From: CAZDHT01 sp964505325
GTDB taxonomy: Bacteria; Planctomycetota; PUPC01
Length of the DNA stretch: 6,653 nt
Reading direction: 5' to 3'
Assembly: GCA_964505325.1 (NCBI GenBank)
Contig: CAZDHT010000281.1
Span: forward strand, 1-6,653
Of the stretch, positions 1 through 5,226 are shown piece by piece (the stretch's first letter is position 1; every line of letters starts with the position of its first letter). Both the position numbers and the translations under genes were made by a program. Below the pieces are notes generated by a model, which was not told the origin of the DNA, searched no databases, and saw only the letters and a list, made by a program, of their open reading frames with translations.

Positions 1-132
1 CCGGCGCCCGCAGGGGGTGTCGATGATGATGTTCGCCCGGCCGGCGGCTTCGAGGACGGTCGTACCGGGCAGCACGTGGACGTGCTGGTTCTCTGGCAAA
101 AAGTTGACCTTAGGCGAACTGAACTCGGGCAT
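1..132 (-). CDS. N-terminal end of a 2Fe-2S ferredoxin-domain protein, probably ASKHA/RACo-like (partial)
   Basis: Only the first 44 residues are in the window; the gene runs off the left edge. The protein starts MPEFSSPKVNFLPENQHV, followed by a V-L-P-G-T-T-V-L-E-A-A segment and I-D-T-P-C-G-R-R, with Cys41 as the last recognisable feature. This is the start of a plant-type ferredoxin fold: Cys41 would be the first ligand of the usual C-G-x-x-G-x-C-G-x-C cluster loop, whose other cysteines lie outside. The pattern 'V.FLP....V.V.PGTT.LEAA......D.PCG' is typical of the N-terminus of large proteins that join a 2Fe-2S domain to an ASKHA ATPase domain (RACo/RamA-like reductive activators of corrinoid proteins); that part is inference, since a stand-alone ferredoxin would look the same here. 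The ATG at 132 is preceded by a GAGGAGGG Shine-Dalgarno sequence, and a consensus promoter lies at 173-201. Confidence 0.85.
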   Translation of the reverse strand, partial: MPEFSSPKVNFLPENQHVHVLPGTTVLEAAGRANIIIDTPCGRR

Positions 133-172
133 CGACCCTCCTCTACCGCAGAGCGTCATGTCGAACGGCACG

Positions 173-201
173 ATTGTAGCGCCGTGCCGCAGAACTGTCA
201 A
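173..201 (-). promoter_or_regulatory. Sigma-70-type promoter for the ferredoxin-domain gene
   Basis: On the minus strand the hexamer TTGACA (201-196) is separated by exactly 17 bases from TACAAT (178-173). The -35 is a perfect match and the -10 matches five of six positions. Transcription would begin near 166, giving a leader of about 34 bases before the ATG at 132 with its strong ribosome binding site. This indicates the ferredoxin-domain gene is transcribed on its own and not as the tail of the PEP-CTERM gene upstream. It is the best promoter match in the window. Confidence 0.8.
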
Positions 202-439
202 ACCGAGCCACGGTGCCGCGAATGTTGCAGCTTTGCCGTCCGACACAAATCATGCAGACTCGAACGATGTACCAGCATCAACCGGGGTGGGAACAAAGGA
301 GGCAAAAGATGACGAAGACCCGGCTGGTCATTCGGGAGCCGTCGTCCGGGCGGCCGGTCCGCGGCGCCTTGTTAAAGACGCTTGCGGTCAGCCCGAACAC
401 TCGGCGGGTCGCATGCGCGGCGGAGCGAACGGCAAGCGG
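202..439. other. Intergenic stretch with an orphan plus-strand start signal
   Basis: Together with the promoter this fills the 307 bases between the ferredoxin-domain gene and the end of the upstream PEP-CTERM gene. No minus-strand reading frame here looks like a gene, and no clear intrinsic terminator follows the stop at 440. On the plus strand a strong ribosome binding site, AAAGGAGG at 295-302, sits six bases before an ATG at 309. The frame it opens (MTKTRLVIREPSSGRPVRGA...) runs on to 656, where most of it is antisense to the well-supported PEP-CTERM gene. I therefore do not annotate it as a gene. Confidence 0.5.
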
Positions 440-1288
440 TCACCGCGCCGTCCGCCGCCGGCGTGCCGCAATCAGGCCTAGGAGCAACACCGTTGCGGTC
501 GCCGGCTCAGGGATCGGTTCCTCGCTCTGGGTGATCGGGGCGCCGGGTTCCGGGTACACCTTGTTCTTGCCAATCTTGTTCGGTGAGTCGTGGACCAGGA
601 CGATCTCGCCGAAGCCGCAACCCTCGAAGAGAGCGCCGCTGATCTTGACCTCGTAGATGACTTCAAACTCCCATGCCGCGTACGCCGCGGCGTTGGGACC
701 CGTCAAGTTGTAATCGTCGCCGGCTTCGGGGGAATCCACGGTGAAATCGTCTGGGGACACTTCAGCAATGTGGCTCAGGTTGTACACCAGCGATGTGCTG
801 TGCAACAGCACGTCGTCTTCATCGCCGGTTTCAACGTGTTCCACCTTGGAAACGTAGGTGCCGTGGTCCTCCTTCAGGTAGTCCAGTTCGAAGTCGAGCA
901 CGAGGTTACCGCCGGCGTCCCCGATTTGGAACTGAGCCTTGTCGCTGTCCTTGAGGTTCTTATAGGTGTGGCCGTTCGGCCAGCCAATGGCGTTGTCTCC
1001 GTACGAGTTGTCGACCAGCGTAACCGGCTGAATGAAGGCGATGGACAGATCACCGCTGTCCGGATCACAGTGAGACCAGAGCTGGCCTTTGTCCAGCGCG
1101 ACAATCAGCGGATCGCCCCTCTCCGCGCCCTCGACGTTGAGCACGAGCTCGACCCCCGAGGTGTAACCCTCGGACGGATCGAAGCGGCCGTCGATAACAG
1201 GCGCCGCCAGTACGGCCGCCCCGCCTATCACTATCAGCGTCACAACACAAGCCACTCTGTTCACCAACTCAAAAGTCGCTGCATTCAT
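440..1288 (-). CDS. PEP-CTERM sorting domain protein, paralogue lacking Cna-B repeats
   Basis: A 282-residue exported protein. Residues 1-29 form a signal peptide (hydrophobic core VACVVTLIVIGGAAVLA, cleavage likely after Ala-Ala). Residues 30-245 form one domain closely related to the N-terminal domain of the protein at 2473-3888: shared blocks include G-x-x-D-P-x-E-G-Y (34-42), Q-P-V-T-L-V-D-N (87-94), N-A-I-G-W-P (99-104) and H-D-S-P-N-K-I-G-K-N-K-V-Y (233-245). The opening 'IDG..DP.EGY' recalls the start of CBM9/DOMON-like beta-sandwich domains, but that is only a resemblance. The end is a PEP-CTERM tag: Pro-Glu-Pro at 260-262, helix TATVLLLGLIAA, then RRRRTAR. Known members of this class are exported by Sec, recognised by an exosortase and anchored or released at the surface. 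The ATG at 1288 has AAGGAG eight bases upstream. Unlike its paralogue it passes almost directly from the domain to the tag. Function of the domain is unknown. Confidence 0.92.
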   Translation of the reverse strand: MNAATFELVNRVACVVTLIVIGGAAVLAAPVIDGRFDPSEGYTSGVELVLNVEGAERGDPLIVALDKGQLWSHCDPDSGDLSIAFIQPVTLVDNSYGDNAIGWPNGHTYKNLKDSDKAQFQIGDAGGNLVLDFELDYLKEDHGTYVSKVEHVETGDEDDVLLHSTSLVYNLSHIAEVSPDDFTVDSPEAGDDYNLTGPNAAAYAAWEFEVIYEVKISGALFEGCGFGEIVLVHDSPNKIGKNKVYPEPGAPITQSEEPIPEPATATVLLLGLIAARRRRTAR

Positions 1289-1807
1289 TCTTCTTCTCCT
1301 TAGTCATTTCTGCCAAAGACAAATGAAAGTCCCGTGCACGCAGTTCTTTTCAGATGCGGCTGTTGCCACCTCCTTTCTTGTCTCCGAGACCCGTTAGCGG
1401 CTCCAATACAGAACAGGGCCGTGACGCGACGGACACAGAAGTCCAGCGTCTCCAGTCATCCGCCCCCCGCCCTCAGGGCGCAGGGCGCACGGCCCCCCTA
1501 CAGCTAAATGCGGTACATTTGGTGTGGCAATGCTACACGCGGCGTAGCAAATTCTGCTGACCGCTCCAGAGCTGCTGTGCTCACGGCCAACCCCATACCC
1601 TGAAACGACTTGCAGAAAGCGTCACAGATCAGCTTTTCAATGGGCTGGGTTAATGAGCAAAGGGGGGAACTGCTGTTGGTTGTGCTGATGGCCTCGTTCG
1701 GAGGTCGAGGGCGGGTGGGAGTGGGCTGTGGGGACGGCGGCTCGGGTCACCAATTCGATGAGCGGGCCGGCAAGGCGGGCGCGTGTTGACGCGCCGCCGG
1801 GTCCGGC
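1289..1807 (-). promoter_or_regulatory. 518-base non-coding leader region with palindromes, upstream of the PEP-CTERM gene
   Basis: No frame on either strand looks like a gene here. Reading down towards the PEP-CTERM start it holds: a hairpin at 1774-1798 just after the J-domain gene; two small palindromes in lower-GC sequence, TGCTAC/GTAGCA at 1531-1549 and AAATG/CATTT at 1506-1520, plausible operator or promoter-proximal sites; a very GC-rich segment at 1461-1498 containing GCCC/GGGC inverted and AGGGCGC direct repeats; and an almost ideal Shine-Dalgarno sequence AAAGGAGGT at 1377-1369 with no start codon at usable distance, followed by CATCTG. No convincing -35/-10 pair was found; TTGCCA at 1529-1524 with a poor -10 is the nearest. 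The promoter of the PEP-CTERM gene is probably within this stretch. Confidence 0.45.
1774..1798 (-). terminator. GC-rich hairpin just after the J-domain gene, candidate terminator
   Basis: Seven consecutive pairs (GGCGCGT at 1778-1784 with ACGCGCC at 1789-1795) enclose a four-base loop, and three further pairs follow beyond a one-base bulge. It starts nine bases past the J-domain stop codon at 1808. There is no run of T after it on the minus strand, so it is a weak intrinsic terminator by the classical definition and could instead protect the 3' end of the transcript. Confidence 0.45.
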
Positions 1808-2350
1808 TCATTCGCCTGGGCAATACCTGGCAGCCGGGCGGTTGTGCGCCAAGACGCTCGGTTGATCGTTGCGGGCGCGGTCCTGTGGGTCGACCTGCCT
1901 CGTTCGGCGCACGCCGGCTCCTTCGTTCCTCGGGGCGGCCTCCGCGACGCCTGCTACCGCGGCGGCGAATAACAGGGTCCCAGCTACGACGCAGGCTGTC
2001 ACGGCGACTCCTCGGAGAAACCGGAGCAGGGCGTGATACCTGCGGTAGCGCCGGTGGCGCCTTCGATGGTGCGTAGCCCGAATGCCGCGCGAGTAGCCGA
2101 TGCGGCCCTGGCACCCGGTACGGAGCCAGTCGTAGCGCCGGCGTTTCTGCGGGTCCTTCAGGACGCTATAGGCTTCGATCACCGCCCGCACCTTCCGGCC
2201 GGTCGGATCACCGCCCGCATCCGGATGGTGCTTCTTCACGGCGGCGCGGTAGGCGTGGAGCAGTCCCGCCGGTCCGGCGGTCGTGCTCACACCCAGCACC
2301 GCATAGTAGTCGCTGAGAGGTTTGCGATTGCGTGGGCAAGTCGAGATCAT
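1808..2350 (-). CDS. J-domain (DnaJ-like) co-chaperone with a single membrane anchor
   Basis: A 180-residue protein. Residues about 14-75 are a J domain: D-Y-Y-A-V-L-G-V (14-21), helix II L-L-H-A-Y-R-A-A-V-K-K-H, the catalytic His-Pro-Asp loop at 42-44 followed by AGGDPT, then helix III with A-Y-S-V-L-K-D-P-x-K-R-x-x-Y-D (60-74). J domains stimulate ATP hydrolysis by Hsp70 (DnaK). None of the other DnaJ parts (Gly/Phe region, cysteine-rich zinc domain, client-binding domain) is present, so this is a class C type protein. Residues 92-113 are strongly basic (Arg/His/Tyr-rich, e.g. HHRRRHRRYRRYH), then a hydrophobic segment at about 114-137 (VAVTACVVAGTLLFAAAVAG) looks like a membrane helix; the positive side would place the J domain in the cytoplasm. 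The last 40 residues are polar and look disordered. The ATG at 2350 has GGAGGG a few bases upstream. It lies between PEP-CTERM genes but has its own hairpin-bounded leader; a role in their export is only speculation. Confidence 0.85.
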   Translation of the reverse strand: MISTCPRNRKPLSDYYAVLGVSTTAGPAGLLHAYRAAVKKHHPDAGGDPTGRKVRAVIEAYSVLKDPQKRRRYDWLRTGCQGRIGYSRGIRATHHRRRHRRYRRYHALLRFLRGVAVTACVVAGTLLFAAAVAGVAEAAPRNEGAGVRRTRQVDPQDRARNDQPSVLAHNRPAARYCPGE

Positions 2351-2368
2351 GTCATCCCTCCGCTGAGC

Positions 2369-2396
2369 CGCGCTCGGTCATGATCAGTCGAGCGCG
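2369..2396 (-). promoter_or_regulatory. 28-base palindrome in the leader of the J-domain gene
   Basis: Eight-base perfect arms (CGCGCTCG and CGAGCGCG) flank a 12-base centre that itself contains the palindrome TGATCA. It ends 18 bases before the J-domain start codon, just upstream of its ribosome binding site. The near-symmetry around TGATCA is what a dimeric repressor site would look like; as RNA it would be a stem-loop close to the ribosome binding site. Both are inferences. Confidence 0.5.
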
Positions 2397-2428
2397 TTCG
2401 GCCCGTCGCGCATCTCCTCGGGGCCGCG

Positions 2429-2453
2429 GGCGCCCGGCCCGATGCCGGGCGCC
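2429..2453 (-). terminator. Strong hairpin after the 471-residue PEP-CTERM gene
   Basis: A perfect 10-bp inverted repeat (GGCGCCCGGC with GCCGGGCGCC) around a five-base loop, 20 bases past the stop codon at 2473. Placement and strength fit an intrinsic terminator or mRNA-end stabiliser. A T-rich tail is lacking on the minus strand; the plus-strand side is followed by TTGGTTC, so the classical U-tract signal is weak in both directions. Confidence 0.6.
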
Positions 2454-2472
2454 TTGGTTCATCCCTGTCGGG

Positions 2473-3888
2473 TCAGCGGCGCTTCCGCCGCTTCATTGCA
2501 GCCAATCCCAGGAACAGGAGTGATCCCACGGCCGGCTCGGGAATGTTCCCATCCGGCTCGTAGTTGCCGAACTCGACCGTCACCAGGGTCTCGTCGGGGA
2601 GCGTGACGCTCACCGGGTTCGGCGTTGTGATCACCCATCCGCTCTTCAGCGTCTCGGTGACGGTGTAAGCACCGAGCTCCAGGTCGGTAAGGGTGACCAT
2701 GCCGTTGGCCTCGGTCTGGACGGTCTGCGAGAAGCTGTTGGGGCCTTCGACCAAGAACTCCCAGTCCGGGAGCAGGATCTCATACGGGCCGAGATCGCCG
2801 TCCCGGTCTTCATCCTCGAACTTGATGATCCTGAGCTGGCCCAGTATCTCCTCCTCGTAGTTGCCGAACGTGGCCGTGACCAGGGTCTCGTCGTCGACCG
2901 TGACGGTCACCGGGTTCGGGGTGGTCACCGTCCATCCGCCCTGCTCGGTCTCGGTGACGGTGTATTCGCCCGGCTCCAGATCGCCGAGGGTGACGGTGCC
3001 GGTGGCATCGGTGCTCACCGTCTGCGAGAAGTTGTTGGGGCCCTCAACCAGGAATTCCCAGCCTTCCAGCAGCCCCTCGATGCCGTTCTGGGCGCCGCTC
3101 TGATCCTCATCGTCGAACTTGATGATCCGGAGGTCGCCGTCGGAGTACACCTTGTTCTTGCCGACCTTGTTCGGCGAGTCGTGCACGACTGTGACCCCGA
3201 CGCCACCGAACCCGTTGGCGGCGAAGAGCGAACCGTCCACCTCGAGTTCGTAGATCACCTCGAAGATCCACCCCGGTGCCGACGGCGGATCGCTGTAGTC
3301 GGGCACGGAAAGGGGCGAATCCGTGGTGAACGAGCTGTGGCCCAGCCCGTCGGGAGGAGCGGCGAGGTTGTAGTCGAGTGAGGTGCCCACGGCGAGGACA
3401 TCGCCGGCGGAACCCACGTTGACCGCGCCCTCGCCGGCGGTCACTCCCGTGCTGTAGCCAACGCCGTCTTCGTACAGGTAGTCCACGACAACATCCAGCA
3501 CGACGTTGCCGTCACCGTCCTTGAAGACGATCTCCGCCATGTCGCTCTTCCTTAGTTCATCGAACTTGTGACCGCCCGGCCAGCCGATGGCGTTGGCACC
3601 GTACGTGTTGTCAACGAGGGTCACCGGCTGGACGAACACCACGCTCACATTCCCGGTACCCGGGTCCTGGTAGGTCCCCAGCAGGCCGGGGTCCGCGGGA
3701 ATAAGCGGATCGCCCTTTTTGGCGCCCTCCACGTTGAGAGGGATCGGTCCCGCGATGTAACCTTCGCCGGGGTCGTATTTGCCGTCCACGATTGGCACGG
3801 CCATCACCGACGCCCCGAACAACACCAGCACTACAACGGTGCAAGCGATTTTTTCGATCAGTCCTGATTTCACGATGTTCTGCTCCAT
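2473..3888 (-). CDS. PEP-CTERM protein with paralogous N-terminal domain and two Cna-B-like repeats
   Basis: A 471-residue exported surface protein. Residues 1-30 are a signal peptide ending near ASVMA. Residues 31-248 match the whole domain of the protein at 440-1288 (shared Q-P-V-T-L-V-D-N, N-A-I-G-W-P, D-S-P-N-K-V-G-K-N-K-V-Y). Residues 253-344 and 352-443 are two copies of a prealbumin-like (Cna-B/SpaA-type) domain. Each has Lys in the first strand (K257, K356), Glu in Y-T-V-T-E (E313, E412) and Asn in the last strand F-G-N-Y (N343, N442), the triad that forms internal Lys-Asn isopeptide bonds in such domains. Each also begins with an EF-hand-like acidic loop (260-271, 359-370). The PEP-CTERM tag follows at 450-471 (PEP, SLLFLGLAA, MKRRKRR). 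The start is uncertain: the ATG at 3888 has no good ribosome binding site, whereas the in-frame GTG at 3873 has GGAG nine bases upstream, giving a protein five residues shorter. The gene follows another PEP-CTERM gene after 95 bases and is closed by a strong hairpin. Confidence 0.93.
   Translation of the reverse strand: MEQNIVKSGLIEKIACTVVVLVLFGASVMAVPIVDGKYDPGEGYIAGPIPLNVEGAKKGDPLIPADPGLLGTYQDPGTGNVSVVFVQPVTLVDNTYGANAIGWPGGHKFDELRKSDMAEIVFKDGDGNVVLDVVVDYLYEDGVGYSTGVTAGEGAVNVGSAGDVLAVGTSLDYNLAAPPDGLGHSSFTTDSPLSVPDYSDPPSAPGWIFEVIYELEVDGSLFAANGFGGVGVTVVHDSPNKVGKNKVYSDGDLRIIKFDDEDQSGAQNGIEGLLEGWEFLVEGPNNFSQTVSTDATGTVTLGDLEPGEYTVTETEQGGWTVTTPNPVTVTVDDETLVTATFGNYEEEILGQLRIIKFEDEDRDGDLGPYEILLPDWEFLVEGPNSFSQTVQTEANGMVTLTDLELGAYTVTETLKSGWVITTPNPVSVTLPDETLVTVEFGNYEPDGNIPEPAVGSLLFLGLAAMKRRKRR
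2560..2835 (-). repeat. Cna-B-like repeat 2 (residues 352-443)
   Basis: Second 92-residue copy, joined to the first by a seven-residue linker (EEEILGQ). Most core positions are identical, including LRIIKF, W-E-F-L-V-E-G-P-N-S-F-S-Q-T-V and T-T-P-N-P-V. The loop D359-x-D361-x-D363-G364...E370 is a complete match to the EF-hand-type spacing. A third, partial copy of the family is in the PEP-CTERM gene at the right edge. Confidence 0.88.
2857..3132 (-). repeat. Cna-B-like repeat 1 (residues 253-344)
   Basis: First of two 92-residue direct repeats inside the PEP-CTERM gene. It runs from LRIIKFDDED to TATFGNY, with W-E-F-L-V-E-G-P-N-x-F-S-Q-T-V, G-E-Y-T-V-T-E and G-G-W-T-V-T-T-P-N-P-V as core blocks. 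The acidic loop D260-x-D262-x-S264-G265...E271 resembles a calcium-binding loop. Confidence 0.88.
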
Positions 3889-3983
3889 TAAGAGTCTTCA
3901 ATAGGCCTCACCACACAGACGAGGCCACTCGTTGGTCGTCTCGCAACCTGAGTCACGTTCGACCCCGTTGCGTGGGACCATTC
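3889..3983 (-). other. 95-base gap between two PEP-CTERM genes with two small hairpins
   Basis: Five bases after the stop of the upstream gene, GGTCCC and GGGGTC (3979-3961, minus strand) can form a six-pair stem that uses two G-U pairs, so it is better as minus-strand RNA than as DNA. Nearer the next start, GGCCTC/GAGGCC form a six-base inverted repeat with an 11-base centre at 3904-3926. No good promoter is visible, so the two genes may be co-transcribed with partial termination between them. Confidence 0.4.
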
Positions 3984-4577
3984 CTAGCTTCTCTTCCTGC
4001 GAGCGAGGCCGACCGCACCGAGAGCCAGCAGCGCCAAGCCGCTCGGCTCAGGGATGTTGCCGTTCTCGTGCTCAAAGCACTTGGTCCGCAGGTCGTACTC
4101 GATCACGAGCTGCTCGGCCACCTCGATGCCCGAGTACGAGAAGAACACGATCTCCGATTCCGGCTGCGGGTCGATCTCGAACATGTACTCCCAGTGATAG
4201 GGAGGACCTGCCAGATCGTCCACGTTGAGAATCATCGGGATACCCGGAGCCGAGGGGCCGCCCGGCCAGGAGATGGTGACGACCTTGCTGACGTCGATGC
4301 TTCCGTTGTCGTCGTCAATGGTGTCCCATTCCACGACCAGGTAGACCTCTTTGTACTTTGTGCGGTCGTTCAGGTTGTCCAGGAACACTGTGAGCGTCCC
4401 TTCGCTCAGGCCGGACCCTCCGGTGTTCGTGACCGTCACCGTGTCGTTTCGCTGCCGGTCGGGATTGTCCCACCAAGCAGGCGGATCCGTCGCCGGGAGG
4501 ATTGGCAGCGCCAACGCCGGGCCAACCAGGCTCAGCAGGAAGGCCGCCGCCAACATACTCAACAGCACCTTTCTCAT
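3984..4577 (-). CDS. Small PEP-CTERM sorting domain protein of unknown function
   Basis: A 197-residue exported protein. MRKVLLSMLAAAFLLSLVGPALA (split here: basic MRK, then a hydrophobic run to Ala23) is a typical signal peptide. The middle (about 24-170) is rich in beta-forming residues, with blocks such as N-D-T-V-T-V-T-N-T-G-G, Y-K-E-V-Y-L-V-V-E-W-D and H-W-E-Y-M-F-E-I; no known domain is recognised, and it is unrelated to the two larger paralogues. The PEP-CTERM tag has Pro-Glu-Pro at 176-178, helix SGLALLALGAVGLA and tail RRKRS. The start is taken as the ATG at 4577 because GGAGG stands seven bases upstream; the frame also opens at a GTG at 4595, but that codon overlaps the sequence just ahead of the ribosome binding site and would spoil the signal peptide. 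Likely a surface or matrix protein. Confidence 0.9.
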   Translation of the reverse strand: MRKVLLSMLAAAFLLSLVGPALALPILPATDPPAWWDNPDRQRNDTVTVTNTGGSGLSEGTLTVFLDNLNDRTKYKEVYLVVEWDTIDDDNGSIDVSKVVTISWPGGPSAPGIPMILNVDDLAGPPYHWEYMFEIDPQPESEIVFFSYSGIEVAEQLVIEYDLRTKCFEHENGNIPEPSGLALLALGAVGLARRKRS

Positions 4578-5061
4578 CACAACACCTCCAAACACTGTGA
4601 ACTAACACCAATACACGGAACTCAACAGAACTCTCACTTCTCAGCAGATGTGCCCTTTCTCCTTTCTACCTCCTGCAACTGAGGCCAAGTGGTTCACTAC
4701 TATTAAGTCCACGGGATCCAAGCCGGGTCGCTGTGGCTGGGGACCGGTGACGGCGGAGACAATCCCGCCAACGGTGTACGCGGCGGCCCGCCGTCCAGCG
4801 GCGGCCGTAGCCACCCAGCCCGAGCTACATCCCAGCCGAACACCCTTCGCCGGCGTGGCGAACATCGTTCCGGCCAGCATGGGCGTGGCAGCGCAACCCG
4901 TTCCCTGCCTATTGCACCCGGCTGTGTTTCATCGTCCCGGGGATCCGCCCCTCCCGTGAGTGCTTCACGTCATATACAGTCTCCTTGACTCGTTCTTCCC
5001 CTGCGCCGGGCTCTGCCATTTCCCAAGCCCAGCCGGTCGAAACGCTCTCAATGCCTTACGA
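4578..5061 (-). other. 484-base stretch without a supported gene; leader of the small PEP-CTERM gene
   Basis: Close to the gene, the minus strand carries AGGAGGT at 4674-4668 about 90 bases before the start, then another AAAGGAG and the hexamer CATCTG. The same order, AGGAGGT then CATCTG, is in the leader of the PEP-CTERM gene at 440-1288. A 79-codon minus-strand frame (4880-4641) crosses this leader; it has fairly coding-like codons but no ribosome binding site and no recognisable domain, so it is not called. TAATAG near 4700 is a possible -10 without a matching -35. Nothing else stands out in 4881-5061. Confidence 0.4.
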
Positions 5062-5226
5062 TCACGACGCAGCTACCTGCCTGCTCCTGGCGTGTCGGAC
5101 GCCGTTAACGGAGATGGTGCTCTTGCAGGTCGGGCAGTGCCACAGCTCGATCGGCGGCAGCTTGCCCAGTTGCTGGACGCAATAGAACCGCGCCCGTTCG
5201 TGATTGCACGCGTATCGTCTAACCAC
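5062..5226 (-). CDS. 54-residue zinc-ribbon-like small protein
   Basis: A small gene missed by length-based calling. It starts at GTG (5226) with GGAGGAG ending seven bases upstream and stops at TGA (5062-5064). The protein has four cysteines: C7 (in R-Y-A-C-N-H-E), C16 (R-F-Y-C-V-Q-Q), then C31 and C34 in W-H-C-P-T-C-K-S-T-I. The C-P-x-C knuckle followed by K-S-T-I is typical of zinc ribbons, and with C7/C16 it could make a four-cysteine zinc site; His9 is an alternative ligand. There is no signal peptide or membrane segment, so it is probably cytoplasmic. Codons end mostly in G or C, as in the surrounding genes. Its start overlaps the stop of a 25-codon ORF, suggesting translational coupling. 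No family is recognised; nucleic acid binding is a common role of such proteins but is not shown here. Confidence 0.65.
   Translation of the reverse strand: MVRRYACNHERARFYCVQQLGKLPPIELWHCPTCKSTISVNGVRHARSRQVAAS

Noticed and set aside
590..1303. 237-codon open frame on the plus strand
   Set aside because: It is fully antisense to the PEP-CTERM paralogue, whose signal peptide, conserved blocks and sorting tag are clear. High-GC codon use opens such shadow frames; there is no ribosome binding site or recognisable protein.
1461..1498. G-quadruplex in the GC-rich leader
   Set aside because: The G runs on the minus strand are separated by a long C-containing stretch that would pair with them, so a four-tract arrangement is unlikely.
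2560..3132. CRISPR array or IS element as source of the repeats
   Set aside because: The repeats are in-frame protein domains of 276 bases each without spacers; no Cas protein, transposase or terminal inverted repeats were seen anywhere in the window.
3792..4682. 296-codon open frame on the plus strand
   Set aside because: It is antisense to the small PEP-CTERM gene and the start of the larger one. The product resembles no protein and the minus-strand genes explain the sequence.
4680..4720. Sigma-54 promoter ahead of the small PEP-CTERM gene (TTGGC...TTGC)
   Set aside because: The GG and GC are eight bases apart instead of ten, so it does not fit the -24/-12 pattern.
4641..4880. 79-codon minus-strand frame upstream of the small PEP-CTERM gene
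   Set aside because: Codon use is fairly coding-like, but there is no ribosome binding site, no domain, and its end crosses the leader motif shared with another gene.
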